Positions 10,501 through 22,000 of a stretch of DNA of 64,000 nt are shown one piece after another. This DNA comes from Tethya wilhelma (Eukaryota; Porifera; Demospongiae; Tethyida; Tethyidae). Each line of letters starts with the position of its first letter. Positions within the stretch are counted from its first letter, which is position 1. The stretch spans positions 1,562,519 through 1,626,518 of the forward strand of contig CAXIPT010000002.1 of assembly GCA_964030475.1 (NCBI GenBank). Reading direction: 5' to 3'. The notes beneath the pieces are model-generated. The model ran no database searches. It worked only from the letters and a program-made list of their open reading frames with translations, and was not told the DNA's origin. The position numbers were made by a program, and so were the translations under genes.

Positions 10501-11796
10501 CCAAACCAACAGTTACTGATTATCTTTCTCTCTCATCTGGATCCCTGGTGGATGCATGGGCTTCCAAGCCTTACAGGCCTGCATGCATGGGTTTACTATA
10601 TATTATGAGCACAAAATTTGCCTGAGCAGATAAAAAGTTATGATCACTTTTGGACTCAGCACTCATGCATAGTTGTAAAAAACCTGACTAGTAATTTAGG
10701 TTTTTATTCCCATGCCAACTGTGGCATTGGAGCAGAAATTGTTTTAGATAAACCAACTGGTTATATTTCTCTCTGATGGAGATCCCCCCTGGCAGATGGG
10801 GTTATATCATGACACATTGCTTGAGCATGACTGAGGTAAATGACTAGCGTTTTTCTAACAAATTATAATAGGCCATAAACCACTAGCTGCTCTTAGCAAT
10901 ATAAGCGGAAGTGAAACATACAAGAGAAAAAGATAATCATAAAGATTCTGTTTACTTCAGAAGACTTTGGAAAAAAAAACAAACTAGGTATATATAATAT
11001 TGCATAATTTACAAAAGATAATTTAAAAAATACTGGTCAAGGAAATCATCATAAACATGCATAGTTATTTACATTTAATATACTAACATACCTACCGATG
11101 ATCTTGTTGCTCAGTAGACCAAATGACAATAATTATTGAGTCTGCCTTGACTTCACTCATTATATCCCAAATTTGCTTCTATTGCTTTTCAGTAGTATAT
11201 AGTACTCTAGACAATGCAAGCATAGCTCACAAACACAATTGTGAGTACAACCTTATTCTACTTGCACACAATAAGGAATTATCTGATCAGAAACACACAA
11301 TGAGTTATGGAGATTGAATTAACCTGCTGAGCACAATGAGTATTGCACACTGGGCATACATGTGGATAGTTTGGAGACTTGTGTCTGCATGTCGGTCATA
11401 AGCATGCCGCGGCATATATAATATGAATAAAATTAATACTATAAGACACAACCCATGCCTAGAATATAGTGATATATCAATCTATTCACATGGTCTAGCT
11501 ACTTGATATCTGTATTTTGTCTATAATAATGCATGATTGGATCTTAATAGAAAATTTGGTAACTCTTATCAAATATTTTTTCCAAATAATGTGCCCCTCA
11601 TTTCACGTACTCGATCTATACACTCCTGCTGCTGCTCAGTTATGACTGCTACCCATAACTGACAGCAGCATTACATGACTTCCTTCAGACACTAAGACTT
11701 ATATAATCATATAAATATTCTAGAACAAAAATGTTTCTGAAGCCTCATTGCTATATGCCAGTATAGTACGTGTATATATAGTATGTAGTGTTCAGA
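10501..11796. other. Non-coding stretch without recognisable genes
   Basis: AT-rich, with short ORFs that have no domain features and are not bounded by convincing splice sites. No repeat family recognised. Confidence 0.5.
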
Positions 11797-12160
11797 GTTA
11801 ATGAAGTAGTCATGTGCTGTCTGTGTGCCCTGATCTGCCTTGTTTCATCACTTTTATGGCACTCATTCCATTCCTACACTGTTATCTTTGAAATTTTTAA
11901 TCCTTGTTCATATAGCTACTGTGTGTGGATAGACTGGTTATAGTGTAATAAGGCTACATGCATGCACTATATAATAATGCTAGCCTATAGCTAGGCTAAT
12001 GTACATGCATGTATTAATATTGAATACCACGTGGAATTAACTCCAGTTTGAGATGCCACAGTCTATCAGGTTGTTTATGATGTGCATTATTTAGAGTATC
12101 AATGAGGAAGCTGTTACCAGAGATGCTCCATGGACATCTATGGAATGCTCACTACATGCA
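11797..12160 (+). mobile_element. Family A relic, copy 4 (degenerate)
   Basis: Recognisable pieces in the right order: AATGAAGTAGTCATGTGC, CCTTGTTTCATCACTTTTA, CATTCCTACACTG, then body-like text including CCACGTGGA and GAGTATCAATGAGG. It is much more diverged than the other copies, so it is an older insertion. Boundaries are approximate. Confidence 0.6.
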
Positions 12161-12715
12161 AGTAAAATTTATGAACACTAGCCAAGAACTCTATGACTTC
12201 AGATTGACTTAAATTACTTGAATATAGATGAAAAGTACAAGCTCAGCTACAAGCTGTTGATTCAGTAATCTGAAGCCTAGTGTACAGAAATTCTTACACC
12301 TAATGGAACATGGCATGCTCTGTATGTTGACTAAGATGTCCCCATAATTATATATAAGAAATTACTATTTAAATGACTTGAAATTATGTCAAAAGGATCC
12401 TATGGATTTAAATTGATATTTTTATTCAATTCAGACTCTAAGAAATACATCCAAGTCAGAATTGAATATCGACACCCTTTTGACCCCAGTCAGTATACTG
12501 TTAGCATATGGAGTGTGTTTGTATTTGTTGCTAGTTACAATTAATATATTAAATAGGATATTTTGGTTGTTCCATAGATGTCATAGAACACAGAATCACT
12601 ATACGGATTATCCACATCTTGCTGATTCAGCATTTAAGCAATTCTCATTGCTATGTTGAAATGTAGTTAATTTTATTTGCCCATATTGGTAGCTTATTAC
12701 AAAAAAATAGGGACA
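12161..12715. other. Non-coding stretch with one hydrophobic ORF
   Basis: A 65-codon plus-strand ORF (12462-12659) has a hydrophobic segment (LLAYGVCLYLLLVTINIL), but no homology is recognised and the context is repeat-rich. I do not call it a gene. Confidence 0.4.
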
Positions 12716-13800
12716 ACAAGTAGTAAAAATTTCAAAAAAATAAGCAGTGTAGGAATGGGCAGTGCATTAAAAAGTATTTGAACAAGGAAAGGTCCCAACT
12801 TCGGCAGGTGACTACTTCATTGTTATTTTTATCCCTCATGCATAGCTATAATTGTTGTAAATGGTTCAAAGAATGATTTGTACTTGAATAGCTTATCAGT
12901 ATCACATTAATTTTTATCAAATGGTTCAAATTCCTGCCAATCTTATCACTTGGCTAAAAAGTGGAATATAGTATAGCATGCAGGATTAGACTAATACCAG
13001 TCAAGATTTGGCACAAAAATGATATAGTCATGTGCCAAAATTGGAACCTTTCCTTGTTCCAATACTTTTTAATGCACTGCCCATTCCTACACTGTTTATT
13101 TTTTTGAAATTTTTACTACTTATTCAGTCACTTTTTTCAACACTACAGTGAAGAGACTATCAGAGTAAGTAAGTCAAGTAAGTGTTCAAGAAAGACAAGT
13201 GTTCAAGACTATCAGAGACTAGTTAGTCCCTATATATATATATACAAAAAGCTTGAGTTATCTGAGAAGTTATCTTGAGTTATCTGAGAAGCATGCAGCT
13301 ACATTGGCTGCTAGAGCAGCTTATCATGGCGCATGCACGTTTTATGCCAAGTGGATGACCTTTGAACTCTACCTACAAGAAGATGGCTACATTGAAGTAC
13401 ATGAATTTATACTCTAAGTTTTAAAGCTTTCTAGTTTTTGTTTAGGCTTATTTGTGATGAAAACGAGTATCAAGGAATGTAGTACCTATGAAAAGGAGTT
13501 ACATTGTGTTGTCAAAGTTGGCTCAACACTTTCTTTTCAAGTAAGTCAGTTAGGAAGTACGTACGTAAGTTAGATGAACAAAAATGGCACTATTGTGGCT
13601 TCCCACTAGCTCTCTCTATGAGTGCTGAGGAAAGGATCTGTGAGTTTTAGGCCTTGCATACAATTCAGTGAGAGACTGTGAGCAAGTTTGAAGACTCAAT
13701 TTAATTTGTTTTGTTAGATTTTTTATGATCATAAACATTTTGTATTGTGCCTATGGAACATTCAGCCCATTCCTACTATACGTACTACTGTACATATGAT
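12716..13800 (+). mobile_element. Family A element, copy 5 (full length, diverged)
   Basis: Begins ACAAGTAGTAAAAATTTC, has arm 2 at about 13017-13123, the body, the GTACGT stretch and a slightly mutated hairpin terminus (TACTGTACATATGAT). It carries a small internal duplication around GTAAGTCAAGTAAGTGTTCAAG near 13165-13205. Confidence 0.85.
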
Positions 13801-14589
13801 AAGCTGGGTGAGCAGAAATCCATGGTAAACGTATGGTGATAGACCACGGAATTTCTGAATCACTTGCAGTATTCTGCTACCATGCACTAGTTTAATTATA
13901 CTGTCTTTGGGCAGCAGTAGATCGTGCAAACACTGACCTTTTGTATGCATAAATAACATGCCCCATAAACCAGCTGCTAGCTCTATCCATGTAATGGGTA
14001 GAGTGAGTGTCAGCCTCATGGTACAAAAGGGGTGGACACAACCATATAGCCGCTGTACTAATTTACACCTGTGACCGGGAACAAAATATGATCCATTCAA
14101 TTTTTAAGCCTTTACCCTTGCATGATCGTACCATTTTGGAAGGTACAGAATTTGACCTTTGACCCAACTAAAACATAGCTAGTGAGCTAAAACATAGCTA
14201 ATTAAGCTTTCTTGACACTTGATGGGGCCAATTATTGTTGATTTGATCACTTGATCGCAAATTGATCCCATGCAGTTGTGGGTGTCATGACCACTATTTG
14301 TGGTAGGCCAGCTAATTGTTTTTGTTTGTCAAAGACCCTTGCTAGGTCATTCTTAGCCAAAAAAATATCAAATTCAATCACAAAAAAGCTATAAAATCGC
14401 TTTCGATAGAATCATATCCTCGTCGCAAGGTCTGGCTGTACAAGAACTCTGAGACTTCTGATCAGACATTTTCCTAAGAAACAATGCATAGCCGTCAACC
14501 TAAAGCATGGATCTGTCACAACTACCACCTGCTTTAAAAAGCCAATTTGGTAAACAAATTCTTTTCATGTGTCTCTGCTAGCCTTGCTA
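13801..14589. other. Non-coding stretch
   Basis: No gene recognised. The minus-strand ORF at 13762-14100 runs out of the family A terminus and has no domain features. Confidence 0.45.
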
Positions 14590-15305
14590 CCTGCATTGAG
14601 TCCCGCGGTCCCTCCTTGATCTGTTCTGAAGAGAAAGTTCAACAAATACTAACCAACCACAAAACCCCACACTGCAAATGGTCCGGATGGGATCTCCAGC
14701 AACATGCTATGTGGAACAGTTGAAGCTAACCTTTATTTTCAACCATTTAAATGAAAGTCCCTACTGTCTGGAAAGTGTCCAATATCACGCGATTCCTAAG
14801 TCTTGTGATCCATCTTCACCTTCCAACTACCAACCAATTTCACTGCTCCCACTTATTTCAGAGGTCCTTGAAAGAATTGTTTATAGGAGAATCTCTGAAT
14901 TTCTGTTCTCAAACAAATTACTTCGCTTCAGGCCACCCAAGAAGCCCTGACTTGTTCTTTACACAACCTACTATCCAAGCATCAGCAGGTGGCTTGCATT
15001 TTTTTTGATGTAACAAAAGCCTTTGATTCAGTCCCTCATTGCAAACTACTCAATGCCCTCTCAGCATTTGGTATCAGAGGCTCCTGTGCTGGCTTAGAGA
15101 CTATCTTTCAAAAAAGACAACAGAGGGTGGTCCTTGATGGCACTATAATATAGCTCCCAACTTGCTGATGTTACCTCTGGTGTCCCATAAGGGTCTATTC
15201 TCGTCCCACTTCTGTTTAACATCCCGTTATGAACTCAATCTCAAACATCACCCTTGCAGAAGACACCTACTTGGCTCTCTATGCAGGGCCGGCGGCATAG
15301 GTGCG
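14590..15305 (+). pseudogene. Non-LTR retrotransposon reverse transcriptase fragment
   Basis: Pieces of a LINE-type reverse transcriptase appear in order across shifting frames: NGPDGISS near 14676, then SVQYHAIPKSCDPSSPSNYQ and PISLLPLISEVLERIVYRRI (finger motifs), then FDVTKAFDSVPH near 15000-15040, which holds the first catalytic Asp, then a position equivalent to the YADD box where the text reads LYAGP. The second catalytic Asp pair is therefore lost, and GGGCCGGC sequence follows. Several frameshifts and stops are present. A dead, truncated copy; clade not assigned. Confidence 0.8.
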
Positions 15306-16006
15306 GCAGCTACAGCCATGGCCGTACCTATTTTGGAAGATTAAGCTTCTTGAAAGTAAAAGATCTTACTTTGCTTTGATCCTGCTCTTTTGTGCTGTGT
15401 AAATTATAAGCTTTCGGGTCATTCCATTTCAATTCAACCACACTTTGAAAGTGACCTCCTTGGAATTTCACCAAACTTGGTACAGTTGTAGTATGCAATG
15501 AGATATTNAGTAAATCTGGCTATGAAGCCTTTGAAGCACAAAAAAAGGACAGTTGTGACTCTACTGGATCAGAAATGATAATATTCACTTTAATTTGAAG
15601 TTGACAGTGTGAGTCTCAAAAATCAGGAATAATAATAGAAATTAAAAGAATAATAGGAAAATTTTCAGGAATAATGTGCTTATTTCAAGGCAGTGCTAAA
15701 TGGAATAATGCTCAAATTTTTGAGCACATTAGCCTCAAGCCTAACTATAGTACTAGTAGTAACTAGCTTGTATTATAGTAGGTGTGAATACGTATTTGCA
15801 TAATTGTGAATGCTTTTTTGAAAACCTAGAGTGTTGACAAGCAAAAATAATATACTATTTATAGAGTTTTGGCCTTTTGAATGGAATTAATCATAATTAT
15901 TAGATATGTATAGTACTTGTAAATTAGTTGTACGTAGTTATAAAATTGCATCTATTCTTGTAAAATGTGTAGAATGGATAGAAATAACTAAATTCTCTGC
16001 ATATTA
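15306..16006. other. Non-coding stretch downstream of the adaptor-like gene
   Basis: AT-rich, with one single N at 15508. If the strong GTAAGT donor in the last exon of the neighbouring minus-strand gene is used, an additional 3' exon could lie here, but I could not identify one. Confidence 0.45.
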
Positions 16007-18435
16007 TTATAAACTATCACTTACATTGGTAACAAGGGTAGTTTCCTGAGTTCCTGAAGTGTCTGCCTCTTTGAAAGCAGTTTTGTAGTACCAGTATTTT
16101 TGCACACGGCTTCCTATTATGAGAAATTAGAGCTAGATATACATAAGTGCATTTACAAGTGATTTATGCATGCATACTCTTAGACTATCAAGACTGAAAA
16201 TGAAGTAGTCGTAAAAGAAAAGAAAGATCGTGAATGAGCATCAGTAGTGTAAGGTCACAGCTAATTTGAAATTGTTTTTGTATGCATCAGCATACAATAA
16301 TATAGTAAACTTTACTAAAATCTTTCACCCTTTCCTTGCATAATTCACTCTAAGTACTGTACACAATAAATCTACATGTATGGGATAGATTAATGAATAT
16401 CAGCTGCATAATCTCTAAACTTGGCATATTTGGGCATGGTCTGATAGCTAGCTAAACTATAACTGATGATTATAGTTATAATTACAATGTTTAAAAACTA
16501 TAAATAATAATAATATTTTTTAGAAAAGTATGGGTAATTTTTAAAAGCAAGTCAGTATATATTTCACTTACAGCTATAGGCATGATCATGTCCAATCCTC
16601 ATTCCTATACATACTATCATTTGAAGAACATAAAAAGCCTATAATTAGGTCTGTATACTATTAACAATTCCCCCACCACCACCACCACCATCCAAGATAA
16701 AAGACATTGTAAAGTAAGTTTTAAAAGTAATTGCAAGCTAATAAATGGGTGTATATCATTATATAGTGAAGAGAAAACGATTTTCTAGTGTAAAGTATTT
16801 GTATGGTGGTCCTGTGGAAAGCTTTTCGACTATATGGTACACTACAGAATAATTTTGGGCCCACTCGGTGCACAGTATCTCTCCTAGCTCAATATAAAAA
16901 TCCTGCTGATTCACAAAAATTAAAAATACAATACAGTACCACATCTCTGCATATTAATTGACAAACTGAAGATAAAATAGATGTCTGCTCCTCACCTAAA
17001 TCTGGTGCCTGTTGAAGCATCCCATAGTTCACTCCCTGCCTAAGTTGCAAGTAGTAATTAGTTGCCGTAAAAGCATTTTCTATAATAATGATGCAAGAAA
17101 TAGAATAATTATCCGTGATTATAAGTCTAGAATTTTGAGTCTAAGAGCTAAATAATAGTAGTAATAGCTAGTGGTACCTTTTTCCACTCGTGCCTCAAGG
17201 AATCTATCATTAGATTCTTTTGTTAATAAAGGGTCTTGGAGGCCAGGTACCCTGAATGCATAACAGTAACAGGACATTGTTTTCTTTACATGTATATACA
17301 CAGATCTATATATGTTTTCAGACCAAAGAGCTATAGGCTTACTGTGGGTTTCTCCTTTTCTTACAGAGAATTCCTGCTCCAACAGCAACTATTAAGATAA
17401 CCCCTAAAACTATCTGTGAATTTAAATTAATTAGGTCTATACTTTCACTATTCGAATATATGATGATTATACATGCATGACATTCTAGCTAACCTTTATT
17501 ATTGGATTCGAACTGTTTGAATCTACTACATTAGTGTCTGTGTAGTGAAAGCAATTAACACATGTATAATAATTATTGTTCGTGCAATTTTGTTGAGAAT
17601 TTTGTTATAATATTAGTATGTGTATGTATATATGTATATAATATTATATTTACATCACGTTATGAGTAGAATGAGAAGTATATGATGGTAAAAGTAAGTT
17701 AAGGCACTTTGCCTCTAGTCTGGCGTAGCCATACCCTTACGGGTGTGGCTACGCCAGACTACTTTGCCTCAACATAAACTACTCTCAGGCTAACTTGGGC
17801 CAAAAAGTCAAAAGCCCATTTTCCCACAATTTATACACAGCTATATTAACAACCCAAAACTGGGCCTGATAGTAAGTTTTTACTGACACAATCTTTGCCC
17901 TGGTGCCCAGACATGTGACGATCTTTGATCAAAAATGTGACCTTTGAAGAAGGATTGCACTTAGTGTACCCCTATAGTTTCATAAACTTCAAATGGTCAA
18001 GGTAGACACTTATGTGTGGCTAAATCTTGACCGTGATCACAAACAGCCTATTGCTAGTATTTGTATTATATAGTAACGGCCACCCATTTACATAATTATC
18101 TGGCTATATTTACATTATGACAGAATCCCATGGAGTCAGGTTATAATACAGCTCACAGCTCAGTGCTCCTATACCAGTGTGCTTTAGTAAGAGAACCAAT
18201 TAATAAGGTTTTCCAATCTCAGATAATTTCTGTCACCTGACCCAGTTTTCCTAGCTCAATACATGAGCCACAATATCTGTGATTGCCAGATACTGCGTGA
18301 CCCCAAACATACGTATTATTATTATATTAACTTTACTATGGCCATGGATGTTGACTCACCGTCAATCAAAGGAGCACCAACAGCTGCGTTGGCAAAGAAA
18401 TGCCAACAAAGACACACGGCCAACAAAGAAGCCAT
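16007..18435 (-). CDS. Small type I membrane protein with ITAM-like tail
   Basis: Six exons on the minus strand join in phase to 147 codons: 18435-18360, 17525-17494, 17413-17343, 17251-17178, 17079-16996, 16113-16007. Exon 1 is a signal peptide (MASLLAVCLCWHFFANAAVG). The mature ectodomain is only about 15 residues with one N-glycosylation sequon (NSS). Exon 3 is the membrane span (IVLGVILIVAVGAGILC) with a basic stop-transfer (KKRRNP). Exon 5 carries YLQL and YGML five residues apart (NYYLQLRQGVNYGMLQQ), one short of the usual ITAM spacing of 6-8. Exon 6 has a YWYYK cluster and ends TAA at 16007-16009. A perfect donor (AAT|GTAAGT) near the end leaves open a further exon. The form is that of FcR-gamma/CD3-zeta adaptors, but the span has no acidic residue. 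Not a recognised family; adaptor role is inference. Confidence 0.6.
17715..17761. repeat. Short hairpin in intron 1 of the adaptor-like gene
   Basis: TAGTCTGGCGTAGCCA at the left is complementary to TGGCTACGCCAGACTA at the right with a short loop. A minimal palindromic element or a MITE remnant. Confidence 0.75.
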
Positions 18436-18626
18436 ACCTAGTTCCGTCAGCCAACACTGATTGGGTGGGTATTCCCCTTTGAGAAGTGCCTACTGCATGA
18501 TACAGTTACTTGTCAGCTATGTAACTTTTGGGGGCGGGGCTCAAATGTTAGCTGAAGACCATCTATAAGGAATTAATATGCAATACAGCCCCACCCAGTC
18601 ATGATTTCAGTTACAGTATAATTATA
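18436..18626. promoter_or_regulatory. Candidate bidirectional promoter
   Basis: This 191-bp space lies between the start codon of the minus-strand adaptor-like gene and a candidate signal-peptide ATG on the plus strand. It contains a GC box-like GGGGGCGGGGC and a complementary GCCCCACCC-type run, unusual in this AT-rich sequence, plus TATAAGG and TATAATTATAA stretches. Function is inferred from position only. Confidence 0.35.
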
Positions 18627-18662
18627 ATGAATAAAATTATTTTAGCTGCTGTAATGCTATCC
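18627..18662 (+). CDS. Candidate first exon (signal peptide) of the SRCR-Ig receptor
   Basis: ATG followed by MNKIILAAVMLS, a hydrophobic leader, then a possible GTGAAG donor at 18663. It is the only leader-like start found upstream of the SRCR exons. Its phase does not match the first SRCR exon directly, so at least one exon must lie between, where a family A copy and a 36-N gap sit. If unspliced it stops after 16 codons. Tentative. Confidence 0.35.
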
Positions 18663-18742
18663 GTGAAGTGTGCATGAACCTCAGATGTCAACATTATTTG
18701 GATTCTCAGATCAGAATGATGGCTTCAACAATCAATCTAGCT

Positions 18743-19006
18743 ATCATACGTACGGTAGTACGTATAGTAGGAATGGGCCGACTGTCCCATAGACACAATG
18801 CAAAATGTTGGTCACCATAAAAATCTAGTCAAACAAAATTAAGCCTTCAAANNNNNNNNNNNNNNNNNNNNNNNNNNNNNNNNNNNNGGATAAAAATGAA
18901 AATGAAGTAGTCATGTGCCGAAATTGGGACCATTCCTTGTTCCAATACTTTTTAATGCACTGCCCATTCCTACACTGCTTATTTTTTTGAAATTTTTACT
19001 ACTTGT
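18743..19006 (-). mobile_element. Family A element, copy 6, interrupted by a 36-N gap
   Basis: Reverse orientation: the hairpin terminus (ATCATACGTACGGTAGTACG) comes first, then a short body, N at 18852-18887, then an arm ending ACTACTTGT at 19006. Most of the body is absent, so the gap is likely larger than 36 bases and could hide the missing 5' exons of the receptor. Confidence 0.8.
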
Positions 19007-19020
19007 ATATGTATCATCAG

Positions 19021-22000
19021 AGAGTGGTAATAACTATTACTCTGTAATAGTAAGCTATAACATTTACTGTGAAGGGAATGAACATTCTCTGACTGAATGT
19101 CATCAAGAGCTTCGAAGTTTTACACAATCTTGCAGCATTGTAAATCTTAACTGTTCAGCTTGTAAGTATGAAATTGTGCAAACTTTGACGATGACCAAAC
19201 CTGAAATTTTACTCCCCAAATCTTTCTAGCTTATAATGTACAGTATGCAATCACACACAAACACACACTTCATTCTATAAGGTGAATCCAACCTTGTTCA
19301 TCTTAGAGGTGGTCTAATTCCTGAGCAAGGTAATGTGGAGATTTGTATCAATGGAGGATGGACTGGAGTGTGTGGAGGGTATACCTATTGGAATTACAGA
19401 GATTCCTTTGTTGTTTGTCGACAGTTAGGCCTTCCTGCTACAGGTATAATTATAGCCACAATGTTCCAGGTCATATAGACAGACCATAAATGCAATCAAT
19501 TCAAATGTGACATTTTTCTTAATAGACGTTATACCCTATACTTCTTCAAATTTTGGTGACTCCCGATATTATTATGGTAGTCGAAAGATATGCTACAACT
19601 GCTTTGGAAATGAATCTCTTCTAGCTAACTGCCTACTAAATACTTCATGTTCTTATTATTGTAATGTTGCTGGTGTCCACTGCAGAGGGGAATTAGGCAA
19701 GTGTATTTTATTCATAGTCATGCATGCATGTAAGACAACATCATGCACTATAATTATTATTATTTATTTTCAATATTAATCTGCAGCTGTATTGCAGGAA
19801 TGTAATGACTATGAAACTCGATTAGCTGGTGGGAGAGACCAATTTGAAGGAAGAGTTGAAATTTGCACCAATAATGTGTGGGGAACTGCATGTGCATGGT
19901 GGTGGTTATTGGGACTACAATAATGCTGTGGTTGTATGCAGACAATTATTCGGAAACTCCGCTCAACTGCGTAAGTTTATAGCTAAAATTTGGATACTCA
20001 CAACAACAAAGTCCTGAATGTGTATTATGGCATTATACCAGAATGAAACTGAATGCTCTAGCTAGCTGAAGCTGCATGACATTGTGTCAGCTAGTGTTTA
20101 TCAGACATTTTATTATGTTGTTACAATGCATGTGTATATACTGTATAGTGGAAAAGTTTCACTGGGTCTAACTTTTGTAGTTTTCATGGATGATGATCCG
20201 AGTTATTGCTGTGAAATTGCCGTAACATATTAACATGTTCAGGCATTGTCCAGCTCATTAGTAAAAGTTTGAACACACAAAAAAATATTTGACGAGAGAT
20301 GTCTCATCATGTCTGTTAGCTCGACTTTCCAAAACTTCCCTCTATAATTATTCACCTAATTATATTGAGGGTGTATAGTAGTAATTTTGTCTCTGTATGT
20401 CATTCTTTGTACTATCACATAAACCTAAAGTAAAACAGAATGTAACTAGCATTCATAAATTGAATAATCATTGTACAAAATTTATACATTTCACCTACCC
20501 AATATTCACAGAAGAATGAATGCTGTATACTAATTCATGAATTGAACTTATTGATATACAGAATCTTGTAGAATGCTGGCTGTTTTGTAAACTTAGCTAT
20601 AAGACTTGTAAATATAACCAAAACGATTTACGAATTATGATATCAAAACTATAATCATAATTATAAATTATTATAATGATTGCTTTTCTAATGGCAGGGA
20701 ATTTTTTCAGTAGTAGCATCACTCCAGTACTCTTTGGTCTTGGTACTGGACCAGTTGTATTCTCACATGTATATTGCAATGGAAGTGAAGAAACTCTACA
20801 ACAATGCCCCCATTATGGTCACTACTACTTTAGGGGAACTCATTATGATGTTGCTGGAGTACGATGTGGACTAAACCTTTCTGGTATTAACATTATGAAT
20901 GTAATTATATGAAGAAAATGCATGCCTGCCTTTTTAATAATAAACAGCAGCTGTGTTTACATGTGCATGTATAATATTACAAGTAGTAAAAATTTCAAAA
21001 AAATAAGTAGTGTAGGAATGGGCAGTGTGGTAAAAAGTATTGGAACAAGGCATGTCTCAATTTCGGCACATGACTACTTCATTTTTAATCTTGATCCGGA
21101 TCCTCAGTGTCGCGAATGCAATGATTTGTACAATAGTATAATACCACAGCTTATTATTGCATTCAATTCAGTTCAATTTCAGTTCCTACTAATCAGTTGG
21201 CCAAGTAGTTGACTATATAACAGACAGGTAACTTAAATTGGACTGCTGGCCAGGCAAAAGTTGGGTATAAAAAATGAAGTAGTCATGTGCCGAAATTGAG
21301 ACATGCCTTGTTCCAATACTTTTTACCACACTGCCCATTCCTACACTACTTATTTTTTTGAAATTTTTACTACTTGTTCATTCACTTTTTTCAACACTAC
21401 AGTGTGGAGACTATTAGAGACTGGTTAGTCCCTACAAAAAGCTTGAGTGGCAGCTACATGCACTGCATTCTGCTGGAGAGGCTAATGCGCATGCGCATAT
21501 AATAATGCCACGTGGATAGATAATGATGACCTTTGAACTCTCAAAGATGGCTGCATTGTAGTACGTGAATTTATACACTAAGTTTCAAAGCTTTCTAGTT
21601 TTTGTTTAGGCATGTTTATGATCAAAACGAGTATCAAGGAATGTAGTACCCATGAAAAGAACTTACTTTGTGCTGTCAAAGTTGGCTCAACACATTCTGG
21701 TTCTCTGGAAATCCTTTTCAAGTAAGTCAGTTAGGAAGTACGTAAGTACGTAAGTACGTACGTAAGTACGTTAGAGAACAAAAAATGGCACTATGGTGGC
21801 TTCCCACTGGCACTCTCTACGAGTGCTAAGGAAAGTTTTTGTGAGTTTTAGGCCTTGCATGCAGTTGGTAATCAGTCAGTAAGAGCCTCTCAGCAACTTT
21901 GAAGGTTATTTTTTGTTTGAGTAGATTTTTATAGTGACCAACATTTTGTATTGTGTCTATGGGACAGTTGGCCCATTCCTACTATACGTACTACCGTACG

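Noticed and set aside
12462..12659. Small membrane protein gene
   Set aside because: A single hydrophobic ORF in AT-rich repeat-dense DNA, without splice context or homology.
17119..17388. An 89-codon minus-strand ORF as a gene of its own
   Set aside because: It reads through an intron between two exons of the adaptor-like gene; the spliced model explains it better.
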